Source of the DNA: Halovivax ruber XH-70
Lineage (GTDB): Archaea > Halobacteriota > Halobacteria > Halobacteriales > Natrialbaceae
Direction of reading: 5' to 3'
DNA: 64,000 nt
Assembly: GCF_000328525.1 (NCBI RefSeq)
Contig: NC_019964.1
Location: 1,922,001 to 1,986,000, forward strand
This document shows, in pieces, positions 16,532 through 25,488 of the stretch (position 1 is the stretch's first letter; each line of letters begins with the position of its first letter). The notes under the pieces are model-generated. The model did no database searches, was not told the DNA's origin, and worked only from the letters and a program-made list of their open reading frames with translations. A program made the translations under genes and the position numbers.

Positions 16532-17854
16532 ATGGACGTTCCAGAACGGGCCATACGTGCCCACGTCACCCTCAGTTTCTACGAAGTGGCTGTGGTCCCG
16601 CTTTCGTTTCTGGCAGTATTCTTCGCGTTGCTCCTCGCCGGCGGCGTTCTGTCGGGGGTCGGGATCGCTGGCGACGCGCTCGCCATCGGATCGACCGCGC
16701 AGTCTGTCTTACGGGTGGCCGTCGTCGTCGCGACGGTCGGCTCGCTGAGCGCGCTCGGTGGGGTCGTCGTTCGACTGTACCAGGGCATCTTCGATCGGTC
16801 GTTCGGTTCACTCGCCCCGCTCCGGCTCTGTGCGATTCCGCTGGTGGCACTCGTCGGTGCCCTCGGCTACGGCATCGCGTCCGGGGGGCCGATCACGGCG
16901 CCGTGGTGGATCGCCCTGATCGCCATCGTCAGCGCCCACGCGCTCGTCTTCCGATCGATCGCGGTGTTCTCGATGCTCGATCACGCGAAACGAACCGGCT
17001 CGCGCGTGGGCACGATCGCCGCAGTGCCGGCCGTGCTCGCGCTCGTCACGGTGATCACCGAGCAGGTACTAGGCGCGGGAATGAACGCGGGCGGGACGCT
17101 GGTCGTTTCGACCCTGGACGCCACCGGAATCCCGCAGGCACCGGCCACGCTCCTGCTGGCTCCGATCGCCGTCGGCAGCGTGTACGGACTCACGACCCGG
17201 GAAGAGACGGTATCGACGGACACCGTCCGACTGTCGCTGCCGTTCGAGACGGATCGGTCGCTGCTCGACCGACTCCGGCCGTCCGGCGAGTCGACGCACC
17301 CGTCGAGAGCGTCCGGCGAATCGTCGGTTCGCAACCGTTCTGGCGAGGCACCACCGCCGTCGAGCCCACACGCGAGTAACACGACCGGACGGTCGAACGG
17401 ATCGACTCGGAACCGCTCGAACCGATCGGTCTTTCGGGGTGGCTCCAGCGGGGCAGATGGGACGGAAGACTCGTCGTCCGCAGCCAACGCCGCTGACTCG
17501 TCCGGAGGCACGTCGAACGCATCCGACGACGCGGCACAGACATCCGGGAATGGGTCGGCAGCATCGACCTCGGCACCGCCCGAGTCGGGTGGAGCGGGTG
17601 AGGAGTCGTCGCCCGACCCAACCGACGCCGAGGAGCAGGAAGCGACCAGTGAGGCGAATACCGAATCTGGGCCGGCTACGAACGGGTCGGGCACGGAAAC
17701 ACGTATTTTCACGGATGATTTCGGCGAGTACGCGGGTGCCAGCGGCGAGAGCGCTTCTGCCGACACGGACCCCGAAACGTGTCCGGAGTGTGCAACCGAC
17801 CTTCCAGCCGACAGCGTCTACTGCCCGAGCTGTGGGAACGAAATTCGCACCTGA
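16532..17854 (+). CDS. Multi-pass membrane protein with C-terminal zinc ribbon
   Basis: 440 aa. About five hydrophobic segments fill residues 12-220, followed by a long Ser/Gly/Asn/Asp-rich disordered region (about 240-400) and a C-terminal zinc ribbon CPECATDLPADSVYCPSCG. The zinc ribbon resembles those of the divergent FHA protein. The start is supported by the TATA box at 16498-16506. I do not recognise the membrane domain; a Yip1-like fold is possible but unproven. It may be the membrane anchor or sensor of the adjacent phospho-signalling operon (inference from position and ribbon). Confidence 0.75.
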   Translation: MDVPERAIRAHVTLSFYEVAVVPLSFLAVFFALLLAGGVLSGVGIAGDALAIGSTAQSVLRVAVVVATVGSLSALGGVVVRLYQGIFDRSFGSLAPLRLCAIPLVALVGALGYGIASGGPITAPWWIALIAIVSAHALVFRSIAVFSMLDHAKRTGSRVGTIAAVPAVLALVTVITEQVLGAGMNAGGTLVVSTLDATGIPQAPATLLLAPIAVGSVYGLTTREETVSTDTVRLSLPFETDRSLLDRLRPSGESTHPSRASGESSVRNRSGEAPPPSSPHASNTTGRSNGSTRNRSNRSVFRGGSSGADGTEDSSSAANAADSSGGTSNASDDAAQTSGNGSAASTSAPPESGGAGEESSPDPTDAEEQEATSEANTESGPATNGSGTETRIFTDDFGEYAGASGESASADTDPETCPECATDLPADSVYCPSCGNEIRT

Positions 17855-17991
17855 GTCCGGAACGCCGCGTTCGAAACGGCCGGAGAGAGTGAGGGTGGTG
17901 GAAGACGCTGGAGTAAACAGCGAGGCGGTCGGCGATGGTGATCGGTGCGCCGACCGATATCGTTAAGTGGGGCGTGACTGGCCTCTTTCGT

Positions 17992-18234
17992 ATGAGTGGA
18001 CGACCGCTGGACGTTCTCGAAGCCGCCCTCGGCGACCGAGTTCGCGTCCATCTGAAGACCGGAACAGAATACGTCGGTGAACTCGCCGGATACGATCAGC
18101 ACATGAATCTGGTCCTCGAGGAGGCCGAGCGGACGGCGACCAGCGAGACGACACCGGCCAATGGCGACGAGGAGACGTCGAGTCAAGACACAACGATTAT
18201 ACGCGGCGATAACGTCGTTTCGATCAATCCATGA
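17992..18234 (+). CDS. Archaeal LSm (Sm-like) RNA-binding protein
   Basis: 80 aa from the ATG at 17992 ([15 protein letters not shown]). Sm1 is [28 protein letters not shown] and Sm2 is [12 protein letters not shown], both intact, with an acidic halophilic insertion between them. LSm proteins form ring hexamers or heptamers that bind U-rich RNA. Its stop overlaps the ATG of the L37e gene (ATGA), the common archaeal lsm-rpl37e pair. Confidence 0.95.
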   Translation: MSGRPLDVLEAALGDRVRVHLKTGTEYVGELAGYDQHMNLVLEEAERTATSETTPANGDEETSSQDTTIIRGDNVVSINP

Positions 18235-18407
18235 CTGGTTCAGGAACCCCGAGTCAAGGCAAGAAGAACAAGACCGTTCACGTGAAGTGCCGACGATGTG
18301 GTGAGGCCTCCTATCACACGAAGAAGGAGCGCTGCTCGGCCTGTGGGTTCGGAAAATCGGCCTCGCGCCGCGACTACGCCTGGGAAGGCAAAGCTGGCGA
18401 CAACTGA
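18231..18407 (+). CDS. rpl37e: 50S ribosomal protein L37e
   Basis: 58 aa, starting at the ATG at 18231, which overlaps the LSm stop by 4 nt. The sequence begins [20 protein letters not shown] and carries the zinc-binding CRRCG and CSACGFG pairs, followed by the basic SASRRDYAW segment. Length and motifs fit L37e, a zinc-ribbon protein of the large subunit. A run of six T follows the stop, a likely terminator. Confidence 0.97.
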   Translation: MTGSGTPSQGKKNKTVHVKCRRCGEASYHTKKERCSACGFGKSASRRDYAWEGKAGDN

Positions 18408-18410
18408 TCG

Positions 18411-18418
18411 GTTTTTTC
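18411..18418 (+). terminator. T-tract terminator after L37e
   Basis: GTTTTTTC begins 4 nt after the L37e stop. Short oligo-T tracts at gene ends are the usual archaeal termination signal, and they are also the substrate of the aCPSF1 factor encoded at 26.7 kb. Confidence 0.6.
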
Positions 18419-18579
18419 TCGTTCGTTCGATTTCGACACCCGGTGCAGCGCTGAGACACAAGCGGCGCGATCGTCTTCCAGGGTCGTTGGACCAGGCGGG
18501 CAGAGACGGACCCACGAAGTGCACCGCCCCGATCGGCACGAATTCGCGCGATCCCTGACCACGGCGAAAATACGGACTC

Positions 18580-18585
18580 TTTTAT
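18580..18585 (+). promoter_or_regulatory. TATA box of purF
   Basis: TTTTAT ends 24 nt before the ATG at 18610, the spacing of a leaderless haloarchaeal promoter. It supports the inner ATG over the upstream in-frame start at 18589. Confidence 0.6.
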
Positions 18586-18609
18586 CGGGTGGAGGCCCAA
18601 GCGGTGTGT

Positions 18610-20121
18610 ATGACTGACGGGCGGGGCGAGACACCCCTCCGGAACGGACCGACGGAGAAGTGCGGCGTCGTCGGCGTCTCACTCGACGGCCGATCGGCGG
18701 CACGGCCGCTGTACTACGCGTTGTACGCGTTACAACACCGCGGACAGGAGTCTGCTGGAATCGTCACTCACGACGGCTTCCAGCAGCACAGCCACGTCGA
18801 GATGGGGCTCGTCGGCGACGCGTTCGACGAGGGAGACCTGGACGGCTTGACCGGCGAAGCCGGCATCGGGCACGTCCGCTACCCCACGGCCGGGAGCGTC
18901 GACAAGGGCTGTGCACAACCCTTCTCCGTCTCGTTCAAGAGCGGGTCGCTCGGCCTCTCGCACAACGGCAACCTGGTCAACGCGGACGAGATCCGCGAGG
19001 AACTCGCCGGACTCGGCCACGCGTTCACGAGCGACGGCGACACCGAAGTGATTGCTCACGATCTGGCCCGGAACCTTCTGGAATCGGACCTCATTCGAGC
19101 GGTCAAGCGCACCATGGGTCGGATCCACGGCTCCTACGCGCTCACGATCAGTCACGACGACGTCGTTCTCGGCGTGCGCGACCCGGAGGGGAATCGACCC
19201 CTCTGTATCGGGAAGTTGGACGACGGCTACGTCATCGCCTCGGAGTCGGCGGTGATCGACACGCTCGACGGCGAACTGGTCAGGGACGTCCGCCCGGGCG
19301 AACTCGTCGTCCTGGAACAGGACGGCTCCGGGTTCGACTCCTATCAGCTCGTCGAGCGCGAGCACACGGCCCACTGCTTCTTCGAGCACGTCTACTTCGC
19401 CCGCCCCGATTCGACCATCGACGGAACGCTCGTCTACGACGCGCGACGGGACCTCGGGCGCAAGCTCTGGGCGGAAAGCGGCGTCGAAACCGACGTCGTG
19501 ATGCCGGTGCCGGACTCGGGCAGGGCCTTCGCCAGCGGCTACGCCGAGGCAGCCGGCGAGACGACGGCCGATGGCGCGCCACGCGACGATGACGACGATG
19601 GCCCCGAATTCGCCGAGGGCCTGATGAAGAACCGGTACGTCGGCCGGACGTTCATCATGCCGACACAGGACGAACGCGAGCGCGCGGTTCGGCTGAAGCT
19701 CAACCCGATCAAGAGTACCGTCGAGGGCAAGTCCGTGACGCTGATCGACGACTCGATCGTCCGCGGGACGACCTCGACGCAACTCGTCGACCTACTCAAA
19801 GACTTCGGCGCCACCGACGTCCACATGCGAATCGGCGCTCCGGCTATCGTCGCCCCGTGTTACATGGGGATCGATATGGCGACGCGCGAGGAACTGATCG
19901 CGAGCGACAAGTCGGTCGACGACATCGCCGAGACGATCGACGCCGACAGTCTGGCGTACCTCTCGACCGATGCGGTTGCGGCAGCGCTAGAGACCGGCCG
20001 ATCCGACCTCTGTCTGGGCTGTGTTACCGGCGAGTATCCATACGATATCGACGGCGAAGCGACGGATCGGGACGTGACGCGGCCGGAGATCGACGGACAG
20101 GCAATGGGCGCCGACGACTGA
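18610..20121 (+). CDS. purF: Amidophosphoribosyltransferase
   Basis: 503 aa from the ATG at 18610. Catalyses the first step of purine synthesis (PRPP + glutamine to phosphoribosylamine). After a 17-residue propeptide the catalytic Cys of CGVVGVSLDG is exposed by processing (class II glutaminase). Glutaminase motifs GIGHVRYPTAG and GLSHNGNLVN are present. The PRPP loop is LIDDSIVRGTTS. Cysteines equivalent to those that bind the 4Fe-4S cluster in Bacillus PurF are all present (CFFEHVYFARPDS, APCYMGID and DLCLGC), so an Fe-S form is expected. Confidence 0.97.
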   Translation: MTDGRGETPLRNGPTEKCGVVGVSLDGRSAARPLYYALYALQHRGQESAGIVTHDGFQQHSHVEMGLVGDAFDEGDLDGLTGEAGIGHVRYPTAGSVDKGCAQPFSVSFKSGSLGLSHNGNLVNADEIREELAGLGHAFTSDGDTEVIAHDLARNLLESDLIRAVKRTMGRIHGSYALTISHDDVVLGVRDPEGNRPLCIGKLDDGYVIASESAVIDTLDGELVRDVRPGELVVLEQDGSGFDSYQLVEREHTAHCFFEHVYFARPDSTIDGTLVYDARRDLGRKLWAESGVETDVVMPVPDSGRAFASGYAEAAGETTADGAPRDDDDDGPEFAEGLMKNRYVGRTFIMPTQDERERAVRLKLNPIKSTVEGKSVTLIDDSIVRGTTSTQLVDLLKDFGATDVHMRIGAPAIVAPCYMGIDMATREELIASDKSVDDIAETIDADSLAYLSTDAVAAALETGRSDLCLGCVTGEYPYDIDGEATDRDVTRPEIDGQAMGADD

Positions 20122-20177
20122 GACGTCCGGCAGACACAGCACAGTATCGACGGCAGTTTTCCACGACGAACGTCGGT

Positions 20178-20744
20178 CTATCCGTAGACGACCCTGCCGA
20201 GGAGATACACGACGATGCCGAGAGAAAACGAGATTATCCACAGCGATGCGGCCACGCGACCAACCTTCGCGTGCGCCGTCTCTCGGAGGCCACGCACATC
20301 GTGGCTCACGGCCAGTCCAAGCGTGTAGTACAGCAGCGGAATGCAGACGATCGCGAGTCCGACGTGACCGATCAGGACGGGCAGGTAGACGAATTGGAAG
20401 ATCTCGTCGGGACCGGCGAACGACGCGGCCCCGCCGGTGACGACGAGCCGGTAGAGGTACAGGGTGAGAAAGGTCACGAACAGCCCGACCGCCGAACCCA
20501 TCGCCCGACGGTGGGTCCGAACGCGACCGCGGCGAATCGCCCGCCAGCCGGTGGCGATTGTCACGATCGCGATCGCGCTGATGAAGACGTTGACCGTTGG
20601 GATCGCCGCCAGGACGGCCTCCGGTGGCGCGGGAAGGACGGACGAGGGAACGTATCCACCCGCTGCGGCGAAGACGATGGCCAGCGAGACGGCCGACAGC
20701 ACGCCAGCAACGAGCGGAACACGATCCGGTGAGAGTGTTGCCAT
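20178..20744 (-). CDS. DUF420 family membrane protein
   Basis: 188 aa with about five TM helices. His residues lie at helix ends (RTHRRAMG, YLPVLIGHVGLA, ETAHAKVG), which fits the DUF420 family often found near cytochrome oxidase and haem-copper assembly genes. No haem ligand role is proven. It is convergent with purF and divergent from the small protein at 20948. Confidence 0.8.
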   Translation of the reverse strand: MATLSPDRVPLVAGVLSAVSLAIVFAAAGGYVPSSVLPAPPEAVLAAIPTVNVFISAIAIVTIATGWRAIRRGRVRTHRRAMGSAVGLFVTFLTLYLYRLVVTGGAASFAGPDEIFQFVYLPVLIGHVGLAIVCIPLLYYTLGLAVSHDVRGLRETAHAKVGRVAASLWIISFSLGIVVYLLGRVVYG

Positions 20745-20947
20745 CGATCGAACTGTCGCGGCGGAACCGCCTTAGCAATTGGTGTTCGACGACGGAGAAC
20801 GTGGCCACGGAGGTCTCCAACCAGCTTCCGCCACTGACTGCAGTGAGCTTCGAACTGACCAGATACTCGGCAGTTATCGCCGCCGTTCGCCACATGCATT
20901 ATGAGCATGGGTAATCTTTTGAGTGGTGCGTGCGTACCTGACTATGT

Positions 20948-21085
20948 ATGGCTACCAGTGAGCGGTCCCCACGGTCGACCCACGAACCCGACTCGCGAAC
21001 GGCCCCCAGCGACGAGGGCGCCGGTATGGCCCACCTGACGGTCGTCCCGACCAATCTGGACGACTCAGACGCCGAGCGGGAGTAA
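20948..21085 (+). CDS. Small conserved-looking protein, 45 aa
   Basis: ATG at 20948 reads MATSERSPRSTHEPDS, an Arg/Ser/Asp-rich N terminus, then GMAHLTVVPTNLDDSDAERE before TAA. The second half, with MAHLTVVPTN, looks like a folded conserved core, and haloarchaea have many such micro-proteins. A TATA-like AATCTTTT (around 20911-20918) lies about 33 nt upstream. Too short for domain assignment. An inner ATG (MAHLTV) at 21026 would give only 19 aa. Confidence 0.5.
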   Translation: MATSERSPRSTHEPDSRTAPSDEGAGMAHLTVVPTNLDDSDAERE

Positions 21086-21262
21086 CGACCGTCGATCGAC
21101 GCGCTCGGAAGTTGCGTAATCGAACGCCAGCCACATACTCGGCGGACGATCCTCGGATAGCCCACCGTTCTCGGACACAGCACCGTTTCCGGAAACAGCG
21201 CTATTCTCGTACACAGTGTGGAGAGACGAACCTTCTTGTATCCGGTCAGACTACCGTCCCCC

Positions 21263-22606
21263 ATGGGTCTCTTCGACCGGTTGCGGGGGGAGGACGACCC
21301 CCGTGTCGCCTTCATCGGTGTCGACGGTGTGCCGTACAGTCTCCTCGCCGAGCATCCAGAGAGGTTTCCGAACTTCGCCGCGCTCGCAGCCGAGGGGACT
21401 GCGGGGGAGATTTCGAGTATCGTTCCGCCGGAGTCGAGCGCGTGCTGGCCGGCGCTGACGACCGGCGTCAATCCCGGTTCGACGGGCGTCTACGGCTTCC
21501 AGGACAGGGAAGTCGGGACGTACGAGACGTACGTTCCGATGGGCCAGGACGTCCAGGCGACCCGTATCTGGGATCGGGTCACCGACGCCGGCCGGAACGC
21601 GACGGTGCTCAACGTCCCAGTGACGTTCCCCCCGCAGCGAAACGTTCAGCGAATGGTCTCGGGGTTCCTCTCGCCGGAGTTAGATGCCGCCTGTCACCCG
21701 GGTTCCGTGCAAGCCGACCTCGATGCCATGGACTATCGCATCGACGTGAACCCGAAACTCGGTCACGACGAGGATAAAACTGCCTTCATCGAGGACGCCC
21801 ACGAGACGATCGACGCCAGGTTCGAGGCGTTCTCACACTACATCCAGAAGGACGACTGGGACCTCTTCATGGGCGTCTTCATGACGACCGACCGAGTCAA
21901 CCACTTCCTCTTCAAGGACTACGAACGTGACGGGGAATACGCCGAGGAGTTCCTCGCGTTCTACGAAGTCGTCGACGAATACATCGGTCGCCTGCGTGAG
22001 ATGCTTCCGGACGACGTGACGCTCATCGTCGCCTCCGATCACGGCTTTACGAGCCTCGACCACGAAGTCCACTGCAATCGGTGGCTCACCGAAGAGGGCT
22101 GGCTCACCTACCGAACGGACGAACCCGAGGGGTTAGACGACATCGCCGACGACACGCGCGCGTACTCGTTCATCCCCGGCCGGTTCTACCTCAACCTCGA
22201 GGGGCGCGAGCCACGAGGATCCGTCTCGCCCGAGGACTACGACGACGTCCGCGACGAACTCGCCGAGCAACTGCGCTCGCTCACCGGGCCGGACGGCAAC
22301 CCGGTCGTCGATCGCGTCGTCGAGAAGGAGACCGCGTTCCGGGGCGACCACGACGAGATCGCTCCAGATCTCGTCGCGATCCCCGCGAACGGATTCGACC
22401 TCAAGTCGGGCTTTGCGAACGAGGGCCCCGTCTTCGACACCGGCCCCCGAAACGGGATGCACAGCTTCGACGACACGTCGCTGTACATCGACGACCCGGA
22501 CGTCGAGATCGACGACGTCGACCTCTTCGACATCGCTCCGACGATCCTCGAGTATATGGATATCGAGTATCGACGAGGCGACTTCGACGGCGCGAGCCTC
22601 GTCTGA
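21263..22606 (+). CDS. Alkaline phosphatase superfamily / type I phosphodiesterase-nucleotide pyrophosphatase
   Basis: 447 aa from the ATG at 21263 (MGLFDRLRGEDDPRVAF). The N-terminal IGVDGVPYSLL gives the first metal Asp, PPESSACWPALTTGVNPGS holds the likely Ser nucleophile, MTTDRVNHFLF the second metal site, and ASDHGFTSLDHEVHCN the Asp-His pair. This is the phosphoglycerate mutase/AP-type fold of soluble phosphodiesterases. No signal peptide, so it acts in the cytoplasm. The substrate is unknown. Confidence 0.88.
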   Translation: MGLFDRLRGEDDPRVAFIGVDGVPYSLLAEHPERFPNFAALAAEGTAGEISSIVPPESSACWPALTTGVNPGSTGVYGFQDREVGTYETYVPMGQDVQATRIWDRVTDAGRNATVLNVPVTFPPQRNVQRMVSGFLSPELDAACHPGSVQADLDAMDYRIDVNPKLGHDEDKTAFIEDAHETIDARFEAFSHYIQKDDWDLFMGVFMTTDRVNHFLFKDYERDGEYAEEFLAFYEVVDEYIGRLREMLPDDVTLIVASDHGFTSLDHEVHCNRWLTEEGWLTYRTDEPEGLDDIADDTRAYSFIPGRFYLNLEGREPRGSVSPEDYDDVRDELAEQLRSLTGPDGNPVVDRVVEKETAFRGDHDEIAPDLVAIPANGFDLKSGFANEGPVFDTGPRNGMHSFDDTSLYIDDPDVEIDDVDLFDIAPTILEYMDIEYRRGDFDGASLV

Positions 22607-22710
22607 GCCGCTCACACCGGATCATCCGCTCACACCACAACCAAACCCACAGCGAGCCGGTTCTACCCAGCATCGATTCCGTTTTCACCCCCACGCTCAC
22701 CCGGTTACAC

Positions 22711-23178
22711 ATGACCGAACAGGCGGACGCGTTCGACGACGACCGATACACAGAAGTCATCCACGCGTGCGGCCACGAGCACGTCAGCGGCGAGCACGCC
22801 AGTACGTTCGAGGTCTCGACTGACGACTTTCTCACCCCGGCTGGTGACTGTATTCTCGCGATCGAAGCCGACCGCGCGCCGGCAGAGTTCGACTCGGACT
22901 TCGTCGCCGCGTGCCAGGACGCCACCGCGACGATCACGATGAGCATCACTGCTGGCGGTTCCGAGACGACGATCACCGGCCGGGGCGATCCACGACTGAC
23001 CTTCGAGAGCGAGCGAAGCGCCGTCGGTCGGACGAGCGACTACGTCGACGACAGGACGATTATGCTAGACGCCGATCGAGCGGCGGGCGACGTAGATCGA
23101 GAACTGATCGATGCGCTGGCCGACGGCGCCGACGCGCGGGTCGTACTCGCAGTCGAAGACGGGAACACTGAAGCATAG
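22711..23178 (+). CDS. DUF371 family protein
   Basis: 155 aa, starting at the ATG at 22711 (MTEQADAFDDDRYTEVIH). The motifs CGHEHVSGEHASTFEVS, FLTPAGDCILAIEADRAP and GDPRLTFESERSAVGRTSDYVDDRTIM are those of the archaeal DUF371 family. Residue patterns suggest a small beta-rich fold; the function is unknown. It lies about 100 bp after the phosphodiesterase gene on the same strand. Confidence 0.85.
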   Translation: MTEQADAFDDDRYTEVIHACGHEHVSGEHASTFEVSTDDFLTPAGDCILAIEADRAPAEFDSDFVAACQDATATITMSITAGGSETTITGRGDPRLTFESERSAVGRTSDYVDDRTIMLDADRAAGDVDRELIDALADGADARVVLAVEDGNTEA

Positions 23179-23196
23179 CGCGTCGCTACGACCGGT

Positions 23197-24135
23197 ATGA
23201 GCGAGGCTGTCGATCGGCGGCGGTTCGCCCGGGCGGCCTGGGTGAACGTCCTTGGCAACGCGGCGAAGATCGTCGTCGAGGGAATCGCTGGCCTGGCGTT
23301 CGGCAGTGTCGCGCTCCTCGCCGACGCGGCGCACTCGGTGGGCGATCTGGTGGCGAGCGTAGTCGTCCTCGTCTGGGGCGATACGCGGTTTCAGGACCCC
23401 GACGACACCCATCCACACGGCCACGCCCGAATCGAACCGCTGACGGCGCTGTTCGTCGGCGCGACGATCGTCGTACTCGGGGGAAGTCTCCTTTTGGAAT
23501 CCGCACAGGGCCTCCTCGAGGGAGAGAGTGCGACCTTCAGCTACGTCCTCCTCGGCGCGCTCACCTTCGCGATGGTGCTCATGTACGCCACCTATCGCTA
23601 CACCGAGCGCGTCAACGCGACCATCGACTCGACGGCACTCGCCGCCCTCGCCGCCGACTGCCGGAACGATATCTACACGACGATCGCCGCCTTCGTCGGG
23701 ATCTTCGGGCTCATGATCGGCTACGAACCGCTCGATCCGATCGCCGGCGGCCTCGTGAGTTTCCTGGTCGTCTATCAGGGCGTCTCGATCGCGCGTGAAA
23801 ACGTCGGCTACCTGGCCGGCGCCGCCGCCCCGGCTGACCACCGCGCCGAGATCACGGACCGACTCCGAGAACACCCCGCCGTCGAAGGGGTTCACGACCT
23901 CGTCGTCTACTACGACGGCACGGTCCTCGAAGTCGAGGCACACGTCGAAGTCGACGGCGGGCTGACGCTCAGAGAGGCCCACGAAATCGAGACAGACCTC
24001 GTCGAGCGCGTCCGCGCCCTCGAAGCAGTCGGCGACACGCACATCCACCTCGATCCATCGGGGATGGGCGAGTGGAAAGACGCGACCGACGGCGGGTGGA
24101 CGGCGGAAGAGTCTCCGCATCCCGGTCGCTCCTGA
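23197..24135 (+). CDS. Cation diffusion facilitator transporter
   Basis: 312 aa with six hydrophobic segments in residues 15-205 and a cytoplasmic ferredoxin-like C-terminal domain (about 215-290) with HVEVDGGLTLREAHEIE and GDTHIHLDPSG. TM2 has ADAAHSVGDL (HxxxD), followed by the loop HPHGHARIEPL. In TM5 the usual HxxxD is replaced by DCRND (DxxxD), so the metal could be Zn, Fe or Mn. It exports divalent metal in exchange for protons. Confidence 0.92.
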   Translation: MSEAVDRRRFARAAWVNVLGNAAKIVVEGIAGLAFGSVALLADAAHSVGDLVASVVVLVWGDTRFQDPDDTHPHGHARIEPLTALFVGATIVVLGGSLLLESAQGLLEGESATFSYVLLGALTFAMVLMYATYRYTERVNATIDSTALAALAADCRNDIYTTIAAFVGIFGLMIGYEPLDPIAGGLVSFLVVYQGVSIARENVGYLAGAAAPADHRAEITDRLREHPAVEGVHDLVVYYDGTVLEVEAHVEVDGGLTLREAHEIETDLVERVRALEAVGDTHIHLDPSGMGEWKDATDGGWTAEESPHPGRS

Positions 24136-24259
24136 CCAGCTGGTACCGGCCTGGCCACCGACCGGCGCGCCGACGGGCGATGCGAAACCGGTCAGCCGAT
24201 CGGACACCGACGGTCCGGTGACCGCAGGGCATTTCTTCAGTCCGTGCCTCTCGTCGGGC

Positions 24260-25150
24260 ATGAGCGAGGAGTCCGACGGTGACCCCGCGGACGCGGACGA
24301 ACCCACCGTCAACATTAGCGGTGGCGCCAGCGGCGGTGGTGCGGCCGCGACGTTCGATCCGGGGACGGCCGACTCCCGGGCGGAGCGGGTCGTGGATCGC
24401 CTCGGCGAACTGTACTGGCAGAAGACCTACGGCGGGCAGGACGCCTTCACCTGCCTCGTCCGAACGATTCTGAGCCAGAACACCAGCGACGTGGCGAGCC
24501 AACCGGCCCACGACGCGTTGATCGAGCGGTACGGGCCCGACGGCGGGGAGGCCGACGAAAACGGCCACGAGGGGGCAACCGACGGCGAGACGGAATCCAC
24601 ATCCGATCTCGCGGCAACGTTGGCCGATGCCGATCGCGAAGAAATCGCCGAGACGATCAGCGCTGCCGGACTCTACAACCAGAAGTCCCGGATGATCCAG
24701 GAAGCGGCCGAGTGGGTTCGCACGGAGTTCGGAACGGCACCCGCGTTCGACGCGTACGTCAGAGAAACGGCGCCGGCCACGGTCAGAGACGAACTCCTGT
24801 CCGTCCACGGCGTCGGGCCGAAGACAGCCGACTGCGTGTTGCTCTTCGCCGGTGGGCAGGACGGAGTCTATCCCGTCGATACACACGTCCACCGGATCAG
24901 CCGCCGGCTCGGCATCGCCCCACCCGAAGCGGGTCACGAGGGCGTCCGCGAAGCGCTCGAAACGACCGTCCCGGGCCCAAAATGCGGCTTCGGTCACACG
25001 GCGATGATCCAGTTCGGTCGCGAGTACTGCACTGCTCGCAAACCAGCGTGCCTCGATGGCACCGAGGCCTGTCCGCTCGCCGGGGAGTGCGATCGGGTCG
25101 GCGTCGATATCGAGGCTCAGTCTGTGGTCGATCCAGCAGAGGCGGACTGA
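24260..25150 (+). CDS. nth: Endonuclease III / DNA glycosylase-lyase
   Basis: 296 aa from the ATG at 24260 (MSEESDGDPADAD). The first 40 residues are a disordered Gly/Ala-rich tail. HhH-GPD motif: LSVHGVGPKTADCVLL, with the catalytic Lys in GPKTA and Asp in PVDTHVHR. The C terminus has four Cys (YCTARKPACLDGTEACPLAGEC) spaced x6-x6-x5, whereas the classical Fe-S loop of endonuclease III is x6-x2-x5. An acidic insertion also lies between helices near residue 100. Base excision repair of oxidised pyrimidines is expected. Confidence 0.88.
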   Translation: MSEESDGDPADADEPTVNISGGASGGGAAATFDPGTADSRAERVVDRLGELYWQKTYGGQDAFTCLVRTILSQNTSDVASQPAHDALIERYGPDGGEADENGHEGATDGETESTSDLAATLADADREEIAETISAAGLYNQKSRMIQEAAEWVRTEFGTAPAFDAYVRETAPATVRDELLSVHGVGPKTADCVLLFAGGQDGVYPVDTHVHRISRRLGIAPPEAGHEGVREALETTVPGPKCGFGHTAMIQFGREYCTARKPACLDGTEACPLAGECDRVGVDIEAQSVVDPAEAD

Positions 25151-25233
25151 CGCAGGGTCGGGTTCTGCCACCGCAACGGAACGGCTGCCGTCCCCACGCT
25201 AGTACCGGTGTCGCACCGCGGTACTGACCGTTC

Positions 25234-25488
25234 CTAGCCGCCAATCGGCTCCTCACCGCTTCCAGCGCGCGCCTTCAGCCGAGCAGAAAACTCGGAGAGG
25301 TTCATCGCGGCTGCACAGTCCGGGCAGCAAAATCGCTCCGCGGTCTGGTAGTCGCGCGAAAGCGCGGTCGGTGGCTGGGAGACGAGCCGAAAGAGCCGCG
25401 CCGGTGCCACGTCGCGATCACACCGATAGCACTCCCGGTCGTGAGTCGAATCGCCGGGCCCGTCGCTCGTCCGCTCGACGGATTTCAT
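25234..25488 (-). CDS. Small zinc-finger protein
   Basis: 84 aa. Two CxxC knuckles, ECYRCDRDVAP and FCCPDCAAAM, are separated by about 30 residues with FRLVSQPPTALS, which forms one treble-clef or zinc-ribbon finger. No further domain. Similar short zinc-finger proteins are widespread in haloarchaea with no assigned role. It is convergent with the endonuclease gene. Confidence 0.65.
   Translation of the reverse strand: MKSVERTSDGPGDSTHDRECYRCDRDVAPARLFRLVSQPPTALSRDYQTAERFCCPDCAAAMNLSEFSARLKARAGSGEEPIGG

Noticed and set aside
15217-17379. 720-residue plus-strand frame opposite the FHA gene
   Set aside because: It is antisense to the zinc-ribbon/FHA gene and overlaps the membrane protein gene. 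Its Ser/Arg-rich composition is the shadow of Asp/Ala-rich coding.
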